Shown: positions 16,992 to 25,929, counted from the first letter of the stretch. The stretch: 64,000 bases of DNA from Streptomyces sp. DSM 110735 (GCF_016482685.1 NZ_JACYHF010000014.1:1-64000); one strand, 5' to 3'. The notes: generated from the letters alone by a model not told the origin. Translations and numbers: made by a program.

Positions 16992-18100
16992 TTCGACGCC
17001 GCCTTCCTCGCCAGGGAGTTGGGAGTCGGCTTCTCGACCGCCGTCTCCTCGACCGCGGCTTCCTCGGCCACGACCTTTACCGCCGCGTCCTCCGCCGCCG
17101 CCTGTTCGGCCGCCGCCGCCTCCGCCGCGACGTCCTCGGCCACCACCTCGGACAGCCCCGCCACCGCGTCCTCCGCCTTCGCCAGCCGCTCCACGCCGTA
17201 GCGCAGCGCCGCCGCGTAGGTGTCGTCCGGGTCGAGCCTGCGCAGCTCCTCCGCGATCAGCTCGGCGGTGTCCCGCCGCTTGAGCGCGACCGCGCGAGCG
17301 GGCTGACCCGAGATGGACAGGGTGGCCAGCGAACCGTCCGCCCGGTCGAGGACGATCGGACCGCATGTGGTGTCCATGCGGACGGCGGTGAGCCCCGGAC
17401 CCGAGGACAGCGTCCGCCGCACGGGCACCGCGAGCCGGTCCGCCAGCCACATCGCGAGCAGCTCGCAGCTCGGGTTGAACTCCTCGCCCTCCACCTCGAC
17501 ACCGGTGACCTCGCAGCTCACCTGGTCCAGAGCCGCCGCCAGCATCGAGCGCCAGGGCGTGATCCGGGTCCAGGACAGGTCCGTGTCGCCGGGGGTGTAC
17601 GTCTCGGCACGCGCGGCCAGTTCCCGCACCGGCTGCTCGGCGGCGTAGGTGTCGGTGACCCGGCGCTGCGCGAGCGCGCCCAGCGGGTCCTTGGCCGGGT
17701 CCAGCGGCGCCGCCACCGGCCACCAGACGACCACGGGGGCGTCGGGCAGCAGCAGCGGCAGCACGACCGAGTCGGCGTGGTCGGAGACCTCGCCGTGCAG
17801 CCGCACCACCACGGTCTCCCCGGTGCCCGCGTCCGCACCCACCCTGACCTCGGCGTCGAGCCGGGAGGAGGTGCGGTCGCGCAGGGTGCGGGCGTGCCGC
17901 TTGATGACGACCAGGGTGCGCGAGGGGTGCTCGCGCGAGGCGTCGTTGGCGGCGCGCAGCGCGTCGTAGGCGTTCTCCTCGTCGGTGACGATGACGAGGG
18001 TCAGGACCATGCCGACGGCGGGGGTGCCGATCGCCCGGCGGCCCTCCACCAGCGCCTTGTTGATGTCTCCGGCGGTGGTTCCGGTCAGGTCTATCTTCAT
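16988..18100 (-). CDS. opcA: OpcA, glucose-6-phosphate dehydrogenase assembly protein
   Basis: OpcA is needed for full activity of glucose-6-phosphate dehydrogenase in cyanobacteria and actinobacteria, and it lies directly after zwf. The 370-aa product starts MKIDLTGTTAGDINKALVE, and has the conserved MVLTLVIVTDEENAYDALRAA and ARTLVVIKRHAR blocks, plus LLPDAPVVVWWPVAAP. ATG 18100 overlaps the zwf stop by 4 bp (ATGA), so the longer frame from 18160 is not used. The C-terminal 60 residues are an Ala/Glu-rich extension (AAEAAAAEQAAAEDAAVKVV and similar) that looks disordered or coiled and is probably lineage-specific. Confidence 0.95.
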   Translation of the reverse strand: MKIDLTGTTAGDINKALVEGRRAIGTPAVGMVLTLVIVTDEENAYDALRAANDASREHPSRTLVVIKRHARTLRDRTSSRLDAEVRVGADAGTGETVVVRLHGEVSDHADSVVLPLLLPDAPVVVWWPVAAPLDPAKDPLGALAQRRVTDTYAAEQPVRELAARAETYTPGDTDLSWTRITPWRSMLAAALDQVSCEVTGVEVEGEEFNPSCELLAMWLADRLAVPVRRTLSSGPGLTAVRMDTTCGPIVLDRADGSLATLSISGQPARAVALKRRDTAELIAEELRRLDPDDTYAAALRYGVERLAKAEDAVAGLSEVVAEDVAAEAAAAEQAAAEDAAVKVVAEEAAVEETAVEKPTPNSLARKAASK

Positions 18101-19635
18101 GGCCGGCGCCAGCTCCGTCCGTCTCGTGCGAGCATCTCGTCCGCCTCGGCCGGACCCCACGTACCCGACTTGTACTGCGCGGGCCTGCCGTGGGTGTCCC
18201 AGTACTCCTCGACCGGGTCGAGGATCTCCCAGGACAGCTCGACCTCCTCCGTGCGCGGGAAGAGGTTGGCGTCACCGAGGAGCACGTCGAGGATCAGCCG
18301 CTCGTACGCCTCGGGGCTGGACTCGGTGAAGGACTCGCCGTACGCGAAGTCCATCGACACGTCCCGGATCTCCATCGAGGTGCCCGGCACCTTGGAGCCG
18401 AAGCGCACCGTGATGCCCTCGTCCGGCTGGACGCGGATGACGATCGCGTTCTCGCCCAGCTCCTCGGTCGCCGTGTGGTCGAACGGGGAGTGCGGGGCGC
18501 GCTGGAAGACCACCGCGATCTCGGTGACCCGGCGGCCGAGCCGCTTGCCGGTGCGCAGATAGAAGGGGACACCCGCCCAGCGGCGGTTGTCGATCTCCAG
18601 CTTCACCGCCGCGTAGGTGTCGGTCTTCGACTCGGGGTTGATCCCGTCCTCTTCGAGGTAGCCGATGACCTTCTGACCGCCCTGCCACCCGGCCGCGTAC
18701 TGACCGCGCACCGTGTGCCGGCCCAGCTCGTCCGGCAGCCGGACGGCGCCGAGCACCTTGGTCTTCTCCGCCGCCAGCGCGTCCGCGTCGAAGGAGGACG
18801 GCTCCTCCATCGCGGTCAGCGCGAGCAACTGCAGCAGGTGGTTCTGGATGACGTCACGGGCGGCGCCGATGCCGTCGTAGTACCCGGCGCGGCCACCGAT
18901 GCCGATGTCCTCCGCCATGGTGATCTGCACGTGGTCCACGTAGGACCGGTTCCAGATCGGCTCGAACATGGTGTTGGCGAAGCGCAGCGCCAGCAGGTTC
19001 TGGACGGTCTCCTTGCCGAGGTAGTGGTCGATCCGGAACACCTGGTCCGGCTCGAACACCTCGTGCACGACCTTGTTCAGCTCCTCGGCCGACCTCAGGT
19101 CGTGGCCGAAGGGCTTCTCGATGACCGCGCGCCGCCAGGAGCCCCCGGTCTGGTCGGCCAGCCCGTGCTTCTTGAGCTGCTGGATGACCACGGGGAAGGC
19201 GCGCGGCGGCACCGACAGATAGAAGGCGAAGTTGCCGCTGGTGCCCTGCGCCTTGTCCAGCTCGTCGATGGTCGCGCGCAGCCGCTCGAACGCCTCGTCG
19301 TCGTCGAAGGTGCCCTGGACGAAGCGCATCCCCTGCAGGAGCTGCTGCCAGACCTCCTCGCGGAACGGCGTACGGGCGTGTTCCTTCACGGCGTCGTGCA
19401 CGACCTGCGCGAAGTCCTCGTGCTCCCAGTCGCGGCGGGCGAAGCCCACCAGGGAGAAGCCCGGCGGCAGCAGACCGCGGTTGGCCAGGTCGTAGACCGC
19501 GGGCATCAGCTTCTTGCGGGACAGGTCGCCGGTGACACCGAAGATCACCAGGCCCGACGGCCCCGCGATGCGCGGGAGCCGTCGGTCGGCGGGATCACGA
19601 AGCGGGTTGGCTCCGGAACCGTTGAGGGGTGACAA
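18097..19635 (-). CDS. zwf: glucose-6-phosphate 1-dehydrogenase
   Basis: This enzyme catalyses the first, NADP-reducing step of the oxidative pentose phosphate pathway. The 512-aa protein has the Rossmann nucleotide motif VIFGVTGDLSRKKL (about 30-43) and the active-site signature RIDHYLGKE near residue 200. The length is normal. The start is TTG at 19635-19633: GGAGGG inside the 3' end of tal gives a five- or six-base spacer, and only one base separates the tal stop from this TTG. A TTG start with close coupling suggests that translation depends on ribosomes finishing tal. It overlaps opcA by 4 bp downstream. Confidence 0.96.
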   Translation of the reverse strand: MSPLNGSGANPLRDPADRRLPRIAGPSGLVIFGVTGDLSRKKLMPAVYDLANRGLLPPGFSLVGFARRDWEHEDFAQVVHDAVKEHARTPFREEVWQQLLQGMRFVQGTFDDDEAFERLRATIDELDKAQGTSGNFAFYLSVPPRAFPVVIQQLKKHGLADQTGGSWRRAVIEKPFGHDLRSAEELNKVVHEVFEPDQVFRIDHYLGKETVQNLLALRFANTMFEPIWNRSYVDHVQITMAEDIGIGGRAGYYDGIGAARDVIQNHLLQLLALTAMEEPSSFDADALAAEKTKVLGAVRLPDELGRHTVRGQYAAGWQGGQKVIGYLEEDGINPESKTDTYAAVKLEIDNRRWAGVPFYLRTGKRLGRRVTEIAVVFQRAPHSPFDHTATEELGENAIVIRVQPDEGITVRFGSKVPGTSMEIRDVSMDFAYGESFTESSPEAYERLILDVLLGDANLFPRTEEVELSWEILDPVEEYWDTHGRPAQYKSGTWGPAEADEMLARDGRSWRRP

Positions 19636-19636
19636 A

Positions 19637-20779
19637 TCAGCCCTCCGAAGGGGCGAGCCGCTTGAGCTCCGCCTCGGTCGACTTCAGCAGGTCGTTCCAG
19701 GACCCCTCGAACTTGTCGACGCCCTCGTCCTCCAGGACCTTGACGACGTCGTCGTACGAGATGCCCAGCGCCTCCAGCGCGTCGAGGTCGGCGCGCGCCT
19801 GCTCGTAGGTGCCGGACACCGTGTCCCCGGTGATCTGCCCGTGGTCCTCGGTGGCCTCAAGGGTGGCTTCCGGCATGGTGTTGACCGTGTTCGGCGCGAC
19901 CAGCTCGGTGACGTACATCGTGTCCGAGTACGCCGGGTCCTTCACACCGGTCGACGCCCACAGCGGACGCTGCTTGTTCGCGCCCGCCTTCTCCAGCGCC
20001 TTCCAGCGGTCCGAGGGCGGCGTCGAATTGTCGGCGGAGCCGAACACATCCTCGTACGCCTGGTAGGCGAGCCGGGCGTTGGCGATGGCGGCCTTGCCGC
20101 GCAGCGCCTTGGCCTCGTCGGTGCCGAGCGCCGCGAGCCGCTTGTCGATCTCGGTGTCCACGCGGGACACGAAGAAGGACGCGACCGAGTAGATCTGCGA
20201 CAGGTCCAGACCGCGCTCCTTGGCCTTCTCCAGGCCGGTCAGGTAGGCGTCCATGACCTTGCGGTACCGGTCGAGGGAGAAGATCAGCGTGACGTTGACG
20301 CTGATGCCGTTGCCGATCGTCTCCGCGATCGCGGGCAGACCCGGCTCGGTGGCCGGGATCTTGATCAGCGCGTTGGGGCGGTCCACCAGCCACGCGAGCT
20401 GCTTGGCCTCGGCGACGGTCGCGCGGGTGTTGTGCGCCAGGCGCGGGTCGACCTCGATGGAGACCCGGCCGTCCTGGCCGCCCGTCGCGTCGAAGACCGG
20501 GCGCAGGATGTCGGCGGCGTCACGGACGTCCGCCGTGGTGATCATGCGGATGGCCTCTTCCACGGTGACCTCGCGGGCGGCGAGGTCGGCCAACTGCTGG
20601 TCGTAGCCGTCGCCCTGGGAGATCGCCTTCTGGAAGATCGTCGGGTTGGTGGTGACGCCCACGACGTGCTGCTGGTCGATCAGCTCGGCGAGATTGCCGG
20701 ACGTGATCCGCTTGCGCGACAGGTCGTCCAGCCAGATCGCGACGCCTTCCTCGGAGAGGCGCTTGAGTGCGTCTGTCAT
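19637..20779 (-). CDS. tal: transaldolase
   Basis: Transaldolase moves a three-carbon unit between sedoheptulose-7-phosphate and glyceraldehyde-3-phosphate in the non-oxidative branch. The 380-aa product is of the long actinobacterial TalA/TalB-like class. It starts MTDALKRLSEEGVAIWLDD and has VGVTTNPTIFQKAI, and the Schiff-base lysine lies in NALIKIPATEPG (about residue 139). AGGAGA lies about 11 bases before ATG 20779; frames that open further upstream run into tkt and are not credible. It lies 34 bp after tkt and one base before zwf. Confidence 0.95.
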   Translation of the reverse strand: MTDALKRLSEEGVAIWLDDLSRKRITSGNLAELIDQQHVVGVTTNPTIFQKAISQGDGYDQQLADLAAREVTVEEAIRMITTADVRDAADILRPVFDATGGQDGRVSIEVDPRLAHNTRATVAEAKQLAWLVDRPNALIKIPATEPGLPAIAETIGNGISVNVTLIFSLDRYRKVMDAYLTGLEKAKERGLDLSQIYSVASFFVSRVDTEIDKRLAALGTDEAKALRGKAAIANARLAYQAYEDVFGSADNSTPPSDRWKALEKAGANKQRPLWASTGVKDPAYSDTMYVTELVAPNTVNTMPEATLEATEDHGQITGDTVSGTYEQARADLDALEALGISYDDVVKVLEDEGVDKFEGSWNDLLKSTEAELKRLAPSEG

Positions 20780-20813
20780 GGAAAATGCATCTCCTACGTG
20801 TCGTTTACGGGCG

Positions 20814-22901
20814 TCAGCGCTGGGCGTCGGCGAGGGATTCCCGCGCCTTCGCGACCACGTTCTCCGGAGTGAATCCGTACTCGCGGAACAGGACCTTGCC
20901 GTCCGCAGACGCACCGAAGTGCTCCAGGGAAACGATGCGGCCGGCGTCGCCCACGTACTTGTGCCAGGTGAGACCGATACCGGCCTCCACCGCGACCCGC
21001 GCCTTGACCGACGGCGGCAGCACGGACTCCCGGTACCCCCGGTCCTGCTCCTCGAACCACTCCACCGACGGCATCGAGACCACCCGGGTCGGCACACCCT
21101 CGGCCTGGAGCTGCTCACGCGCCTCCACGGCCACGTGCACCTCGGAACCGGTGGCGATCAGGATCACCTCGGGCTCGCCGCCCTCGGCCTCGAACAGGAC
21201 GTAACCGCCACGGGCGGCGTCGTCGTTCGGGGCGTAGGTCGGCACACCCTGGCGGGTGAGGACCAGACCGTGCGGGGCGCCCTTGCCGAACTCCTTCGTC
21301 CAGCGCTGCTGGATCTCGCGCCAGGCGATGGCGGTCTCGTTGGCGTCCGCCGGGCGGACCACGTTCAGACCGGGGATCGCGCGCAGCGCGGCCAGGTGCT
21401 CGACCGGCTGGTGGGTCGGGCCGTCCTCGCCCAGACCGATGGAGTCGTGCGTCCACACGTACGTCACCGGCAGGTGCATCAGGGCCGACAGGCGCACGGC
21501 GTTGCGCATGTAGTCGGAGAAGACGAGGAACGTACCGCCGTAGACACGGGTGTTCCCGTGCAGGGTGATGCCGTTCATCTCGGCGGCCATCGCGAACTCG
21601 CGGATGCCGAAGTGGATCGTCCGGCCGTACGGGTCCGCCTCGGGCAGCGGGTTGCCCGCCGGGAGGAAGGAGCTGTCCTTGTCGATGGTCGTGTTGTTCG
21701 AACCGGCGAGGTCGGCGGAGCCGCCCCACAGCTCGGGCACGACCGCGCCGAGGTCCTGGAGGACCTTGCCGGAGGCGGCGCGGGTGGCGATGCTCTTGCC
21801 GGTCTCGAAGACCGGGATCTTCTCCGCCCAGCCGGCCGGCAGCTCGCCCGCGGCGATGCGGTCGAACTCGGCCGCGCGCTCGGCGTTGTTGTCCCGCCAC
21901 TCCTGGAAGGACTTCTCCCACTCGGCCTTGGCCTCGCGGCCGCGCTCCAGGGCGCCGCGCGTGTGGGCCAGCACCTCGTCGGCGACGGCGAAGGTCTGCT
22001 TGTCGTCGAAGCCGAGGACGCGCTTGGTGGCGGCGACCTCGTCGTCGCCGAGGGCCGAGCCGTGCGCCGCCTCGGTGTCCTGGGCGTTCGGCGCGGGCCA
22101 GGCGATGATCGAGCGCATCGCGATGAAGGACGGGCGGTCGGTGACGGCCTTGGCCGCCTCGATCGCCGCGTAGATCGCCTCGGGGTCCAGGTCGCCGTCC
22201 GGCTTGGGCTCCACGCGCTGGACGTGCCAGCCGTACGCCTCGTACCGCTTCATCGTGTCCTCGGACACGGCGGTCTCGGTGTCGCCCTCGATCGAGATGT
22301 GGTTGTCGTCCCACAGCAGGATCAGGTTGCCGAGCTTCTGGTGGCCTGCGAGCGAGGACGCCTCGGAGGAGATGCCCTCCTGGAGGCAGCCGTCACCGGC
22401 GATGCAGTAGATGTAGTGGTCGAAGGGGGACGAGCCCTCCGGCGCCTCCGGGTCGAACAGACCGCGCTCGAAGCGGGAGGCCATGGCCATGCCCACCGCG
22501 TTGGCCACACCCTGGCCCAGCGGGCCGGTGGTGGTCTCGACGCCCTTGGTGTGTCCGTACTCCGGGTGGCCCGGGGTCTTCGAGCCCCAGGTGCGGAAGG
22601 ACTTCAGGTCGTCCAGCTCCAGGCCGAAGCCGGCCAGGTAGAGCTGCGTGTAGAGGGTCAGGGACGAGTGGCCGGCGGACAGCACGAAGCGGTCCCGCCC
22701 CACCCACTCCGGGTCGGCCGGGTCGTGCCGCATCACCTTCTGGAAGAGGGTGTAGGCGGCCGGGGCCAGGCTCATCGCCGTGCCGGGATGGCCGTTGCCG
22801 ACCTTCTGTACGGCGTCGGCGGCCAGGACACGAGCGGTGTCCACGGCCCGCTGGTCCAGCTCGGTCCACTCAAGGTCTGTGGTGGTCGGCTTGGTGCTCA
22901 C
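20814..22901 (-). CDS. tkt: transketolase
   Basis: This thiamine-diphosphate enzyme transfers two-carbon units in the non-oxidative pentose phosphate branch. The 695-aa protein has GHPGTAMSLAPAAYTLFQ near the N-terminus, the ThDP-binding motif CIAGDGCLQEGISSEASSLAG around residues 165-185, and the central pyrimidine-domain block REFAMAAEMNGI followed by YVWTHDSIGLGEDGPTHQP. The start is GTG at 22901-22899; the nearest Shine-Dalgarno candidate, AGGAG, is a rather distant 13 bases upstream. It is the first gene of the operon. A hairpin lies in the leader next to the likely transcription start. Confidence 0.96.
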   Translation of the reverse strand: MSTKPTTTDLEWTELDQRAVDTARVLAADAVQKVGNGHPGTAMSLAPAAYTLFQKVMRHDPADPEWVGRDRFVLSAGHSSLTLYTQLYLAGFGLELDDLKSFRTWGSKTPGHPEYGHTKGVETTTGPLGQGVANAVGMAMASRFERGLFDPEAPEGSSPFDHYIYCIAGDGCLQEGISSEASSLAGHQKLGNLILLWDDNHISIEGDTETAVSEDTMKRYEAYGWHVQRVEPKPDGDLDPEAIYAAIEAAKAVTDRPSFIAMRSIIAWPAPNAQDTEAAHGSALGDDEVAATKRVLGFDDKQTFAVADEVLAHTRGALERGREAKAEWEKSFQEWRDNNAERAAEFDRIAAGELPAGWAEKIPVFETGKSIATRAASGKVLQDLGAVVPELWGGSADLAGSNNTTIDKDSSFLPAGNPLPEADPYGRTIHFGIREFAMAAEMNGITLHGNTRVYGGTFLVFSDYMRNAVRLSALMHLPVTYVWTHDSIGLGEDGPTHQPVEHLAALRAIPGLNVVRPADANETAIAWREIQQRWTKEFGKGAPHGLVLTRQGVPTYAPNDDAARGGYVLFEAEGGEPEVILIATGSEVHVAVEAREQLQAEGVPTRVVSMPSVEWFEEQDRGYRESVLPPSVKARVAVEAGIGLTWHKYVGDAGRIVSLEHFGASADGKVLFREYGFTPENVVAKARESLADAQR

Positions 22902-22963
22902 CCTGGGTCAGGGCTCCTCTCCACATGTTGTTCGCCGGTCGTCGGGACAGGGCCCGTCCGGCC

Positions 22964-23001
22964 GCCGGTGGACAGCGTGTCCACCGGCCGTTGTCGAGCC
23001 T
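22964..23001 (-). promoter_or_regulatory. tkt upstream region: -10 candidate and leader hairpin
   Basis: In the 371-bp gap between tkt and ctaB, a minus-strand -10 candidate TAGGCT lies at 23001-22996; no good -35 was seen. Immediately downstream is a perfect 11-bp stem with a 3-base loop, GCCGGTGGACA-gcg-TGTCCACCGGC (22964-22988), which would form at the 5' end of the tkt mRNA. A second inverted repeat CCGCCTCC/GGAGGCGG lies at 23061-23086. A ctaB -10 candidate TAAAGT is at 23194-23199. The rest of the gap shows no gene beyond a doubtful 33-codon frame. Confidence 0.45.
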
Positions 23002-23272
23002 ACCCCCGAGGGGACGTGCGTTTTTTCGAGTCATTCCAGACTGCCGGGACTCGCTGCGATCCGCCTCCCGACCGGCCCGGAGGCGGCTTGGCACATGAAT
23101 ACGGAGAGGCTCGCCGTCCTGCTCAAACGCCCCCCGGCGCGCCCCGCGCCAACACGAGCGGACCCCGGCGAAAGGCGAGGTATGGGCAACGTCTAAAGTG
23201 GCGTGGTACGCGCGGGCCTTTACACCGGTTTCACACGGGTGGCCCGCTGGGATGTCTCTGTCAGGGGTGTGC

Positions 23273-24220
23273 GTGACGGCCGTCGAATCCCGTCCTGCTG
23301 CTGCGCTCGGTGCGAGCCGCAGCCCGGTCCACCGGCCGTTCGGCGCCCGGGTCAAGGGCTTCGTGGCGCTGACCAAGCCGCGGATCATCGAGCTGCTGCT
23401 CATCACCACGGTGCCGGTCATGTTCCTCGCCCAGCAGGGCGTGCCCGACCTCAAGCTGGTGCTGCTCACCTGCGTGGGCGGCTACCTCTCCGCGGGCGGC
23501 GCCAACGCGCTGAACATGTACATCGACCGGGACATCGACGCCCTGATGGACCGCACCTCGCAGCGACCGCTGGTGACCGGCATGGTCAGCCCGCGCGAGT
23601 GCCTCGCCTTCGGCATCAGCCTGGCGGTCGTCTCCACCCTGCTCTTCGGATTCACCGTCAACTGGCTGTCCGCCTGGCTGTCGCTCGGAGCGCTCCTCTT
23701 CTACGTCGTCGTCTACACGATGATCCTCAAACGGCGTACGTCGCAGAACATCGTGTGGGGTGGCATCGCGGGCTGTCTGCCGGTGCTGATCGGGTGGTCC
23801 TCGGTCACGAACTCCATGTCGTGGGCGCCGGTCATCCTCTTCCTCGTCATGTTCTTCTGGACGCCGCCGCACTACTGGCCGCTCTCCATGAAGGTCAAGG
23901 ACGACTACGCGCGCGTGGGCGTGCCCATGCTCCCGGTCATCGCCTCCAACAAGGTCGTCGCCCGGCAGATCGTCATCTATAGCTGGGTGATGGTCGCCGT
24001 CTCCCTGCTGCTCCAGCCGCTCGGCTACACCGGCTGGTTCTACACGGCGGTCGCGCTGGCCTCGGGCGGCTTCTGGCTGTGGGAGGCGCACGGGCTGCAG
24101 AACCGGGCGCGGGCCGAGGTGACGGGCGTCAAGCTCAAGGAGATGCGGCTGTTCCACTGGTCGATCACGTACGTGTCGATCCTGTTCGTGGCGGTCGCGG
24201 TGGACCCGTTCCTGAGGTAG
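23273..24220 (+). CDS. ctaB: protoheme IX farnesyltransferase (heme O synthase)
   Basis: CtaB adds a farnesyl group to heme B to give heme O, the precursor of heme A for cytochrome aa3 oxidase. This 315-aa membrane protein has about nine helices and the two aspartate-rich prenyl-diphosphate motifs: NMYIDRDIDALMDRT (about residues 80-95) and KVKDDYARVGVPMLP (about 206-220). It begins with the LTKPRIIELLLITTVP block of the UbiA family. GTG 23273 is chosen because AGGGG lies five bases before it and the conserved part begins shortly afterwards; the frame is open further upstream. It is transcribed divergently from tkt, a common streptomycete arrangement. Confidence 0.94.
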   Translation: MTAVESRPAAALGASRSPVHRPFGARVKGFVALTKPRIIELLLITTVPVMFLAQQGVPDLKLVLLTCVGGYLSAGGANALNMYIDRDIDALMDRTSQRPLVTGMVSPRECLAFGISLAVVSTLLFGFTVNWLSAWLSLGALLFYVVVYTMILKRRTSQNIVWGGIAGCLPVLIGWSSVTNSMSWAPVILFLVMFFWTPPHYWPLSMKVKDDYARVGVPMLPVIASNKVVARQIVIYSWVMVAVSLLLQPLGYTGWFYTAVALASGGFWLWEAHGLQNRARAEVTGVKLKEMRLFHWSITYVSILFVAVAVDPFLR

Positions 24221-24239
24221 CGCCGCACTGATGTCGAGC

Positions 24240-24279
24240 AAGGGAGGGGCGCGTGGTCAAGGCCACGCGCCCCTCCCTT
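24240..24279. terminator. strong stem-loop terminator after ctaB
   Basis: A perfect 17-bp stem (24240-24256 with 24263-24279) closes a six-base loop, TCAAGG, 19 bp after the ctaB stop. It is among the strongest hairpins in the window. The arms start AAGGG and end CCCTT. Confidence 0.88.
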
Positions 24280-24314
24280 CGCCGTTGCGTCTACCCGTCG
24301 GTAGCATCCTGACC

Positions 24315-24629
24315 ATGGCAGACACGGAGCAGGTTGACGCGAAGACCGAGCGCAAGGTGAAGCGCCTCGCCCACGAGATCGGCACCTTCGCCAAGGCGCA
24401 CGGCGGAGCCGGGGGCAACGTGGCGTACCTCGGTGAGCGGGGGGCGCGGATCGCCCTCGTCGGCGAGGACGGGGAGTGGGGGAACCTGGTCGCGCCCAGC
24501 GTGGAGATCGGGCGGCAGGCGCTGGAGCGGGCGGGGGTCGAGATCCACGAGGAGTTCGACGGGGAGTTCGCGGCGAAGATTCGTACGAGTGCGTATGAGT
24601 GGAAGCGGATGGCTGGGATTCAGATCTGA
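24315..24629 (+). CDS. conserved small protein of unknown function (104 aa)
   Basis: I do not recognise a named family. The 104-aa acidic/basic protein starts MADTEQVDAKTERKVKRLAHEIGTF and is soluble, without signal peptide or membrane segment. It has a predicted helix, a Gly-rich turn (HGGAGGNVAYLG), beta segments around RIALVGEDGEWGNLV, and further helices. ATG 24315 is preferred over the longer frame from 24231, because the longer one would cross the ctaB terminator. There is no Shine-Dalgarno; TAGCAT at 24302-24307 lies seven bases before ATG, so a leaderless mRNA is likely. The codon pattern is fully Streptomyces-like, which supports a real gene. Confidence 0.75.
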   Translation: MADTEQVDAKTERKVKRLAHEIGTFAKAHGGAGGNVAYLGERGARIALVGEDGEWGNLVAPSVEIGRQALERAGVEIHEEFDGEFAAKIRTSAYEWKRMAGIQI

Positions 24630-24670
24630 ATCCAGCTCGGGTGGTGTGGGTGCGTTGCAGGGTGCGGGTG

Positions 24671-24735
24671 CGTCGTGGTTGATCGCGCCCACGCGGCGGA
24701 GCCGCAGATCGATACGGTCCCGCGCCCCTTTCAGG
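24671..24735. repeat. Streptomyces-type intergenic element
   Basis: The stretch contains GTGGTTGATCGCGCCCACG, a small hairpin GCGGC-GGA-GCCGC (24693-24705), then ATCGATACGG and CCCGCGCCCC. This order of motifs resembles a short sequence that recurs in many intergenic regions of Streptomyces genomes. Only one copy was noticed here, so calling it a repeat relies on recalled genome-wide occurrence. It may form a weak terminator after the small gene. Confidence 0.45.
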
Positions 24736-24810
24736 TTGGGCAGCGCCACCTGAGTCTCATTCGTGCCGTTAGGACGGTAAGGCAGTACACCGTCCTTGCG
24801 GGAGTTCTCG

Positions 24811-25908
24811 ATGATCGAAACGGCGTCGCTCGTGGATCAGCACTGTCATGGGGTGCTGCGGACCGAGTTGGGGCTCGGGACGTTCGAGGCTCAGCTCGGG
24901 CGGATGGAGGGGGCGCCCGCGGCGGGGACCACGTTGTTCGACACGCAGACGGGGTTCGCGGTGCGGCGGTGGTGTCCGCCGCTGCTGGGGCTTGAGCCGC
25001 ACTGCGCGCCCGCGCGGTATCTGGCGCGGCGGCGGGAGCTGGGCGTCCTGGAGGCGGGGCGCAGGCTGCTGCGGGGGAGCGGGATCACGACCTATCTGGT
25101 CGACACCGGACTGCCCGGGGATCTCACCGGACCCGAGGAGATGGCCACCGCCGGGGACGCCGAGGCGCGGGAGATCGTCCGCCTGGAGCCGCTGGCCGCG
25201 CAGGTCGCGGACACCTCGGGCAGCGTCGCGTCCTTCCTCGCCAACCTCGCCGAGTCGGTGCACGGCGCGGCGGGTCACGCCGTCGCCTTCACGACCGGGG
25301 CGGGGTTCGCGGACGGCGCCGCCCTCTCGCCCGAGCCGCCCGGACCCGGCGAGGTGCGGGGCGCCGTCTCGCGCTGGCTGGCGGGGCGGCGGGTGGGGGA
25401 GGCGCCGGTCGATCCGGTGCTGCTGCGCCATCTGCTGTGGACCGCCGTCGCCTCCGGACGCCCGCTCCAACTGCACGCGGGGCTCGGCGCGCCGGGCGTG
25501 CCGGTCGACCCCGGTCCGCTGACCGGCTTCGTACGGGCCACCGCCGGTCTCGGCACGGACCTGGTCCTGCTGCACGGCTACCCGCACCACCGGTACGCGG
25601 CGCATCTCGCCGCCGCCCATCCGCACGTCTACGCCGACTCCGGCGCCGCGCTCGTCCGTACCGGCGCCCGCGCGGCCACCGTGCTCGCGGAGATCCTGGA
25701 GCTGGCGCCCTTCGGCAAGATCCTCTTCTCCAGCGGGGCGCGCTCCCTGCCGGAGCTGCACGTCGTCGCCGCCCAGCTCTTCCGCGAGTCCCTCAACCGC
25801 GTCCTCGGCACCTGGGTCACCGACGGCGCCTGGTCCCTGACGGACGCGCGCCGGGTGGCCCGCATGGTGGCGGCGGAGAACGCGCTCAGGGTGTACGGGC
25901 TGGAGTGA
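24811..25908 (+). CDS. amidohydrolase-family protein
   Basis: This 365-aa protein looks like a TIM-barrel metal-dependent hydrolase of the amidohydrolase-2 group. It opens with DQHCHG, the first-strand HxH metal motif (residues about 9-12), and has LHAGLG and LLHGYPHH, which supply further histidines, and FGKILFSSGA near the end, where the last metal-binding aspartate is replaced by Ser. That weakens the case for classical hydrolase activity. Relatives are fused or adjacent to glutamine-synthetase-like genes, but none is here. ATG 24811 has CGGGAG six bases upstream. It converges on ctaA with a 21-bp gap. The substrate is unknown. Confidence 0.8.
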   Translation: MIETASLVDQHCHGVLRTELGLGTFEAQLGRMEGAPAAGTTLFDTQTGFAVRRWCPPLLGLEPHCAPARYLARRRELGVLEAGRRLLRGSGITTYLVDTGLPGDLTGPEEMATAGDAEAREIVRLEPLAAQVADTSGSVASFLANLAESVHGAAGHAVAFTTGAGFADGAALSPEPPGPGEVRGAVSRWLAGRRVGEAPVDPVLLRHLLWTAVASGRPLQLHAGLGAPGVPVDPGPLTGFVRATAGLGTDLVLLHGYPHHRYAAHLAAAHPHVYADSGAALVRTGARAATVLAEILELAPFGKILFSSGARSLPELHVVAAQLFRESLNRVLGTWVTDGAWSLTDARRVARMVAAENALRVYGLE

Positions 25909-25929
25909 GCCCCTCGGCGCCCGAAGGCG

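Noticed and set aside
23095..23196. 33-codon open frame MNTERLAVLLKR... between tkt and ctaB
   Set aside because: No Shine-Dalgarno and no clear promoter before it; it lies in the divergent promoter region. It is kept only as a doubtful small ORF.
23198..23272. Longer ctaB frame starting at ATG 23198
   Set aside because: Extra residues are not family-like, and the TAAAGT -10 candidate at 23194 would leave no leader; GTG 23273 has AGGGG upstream.
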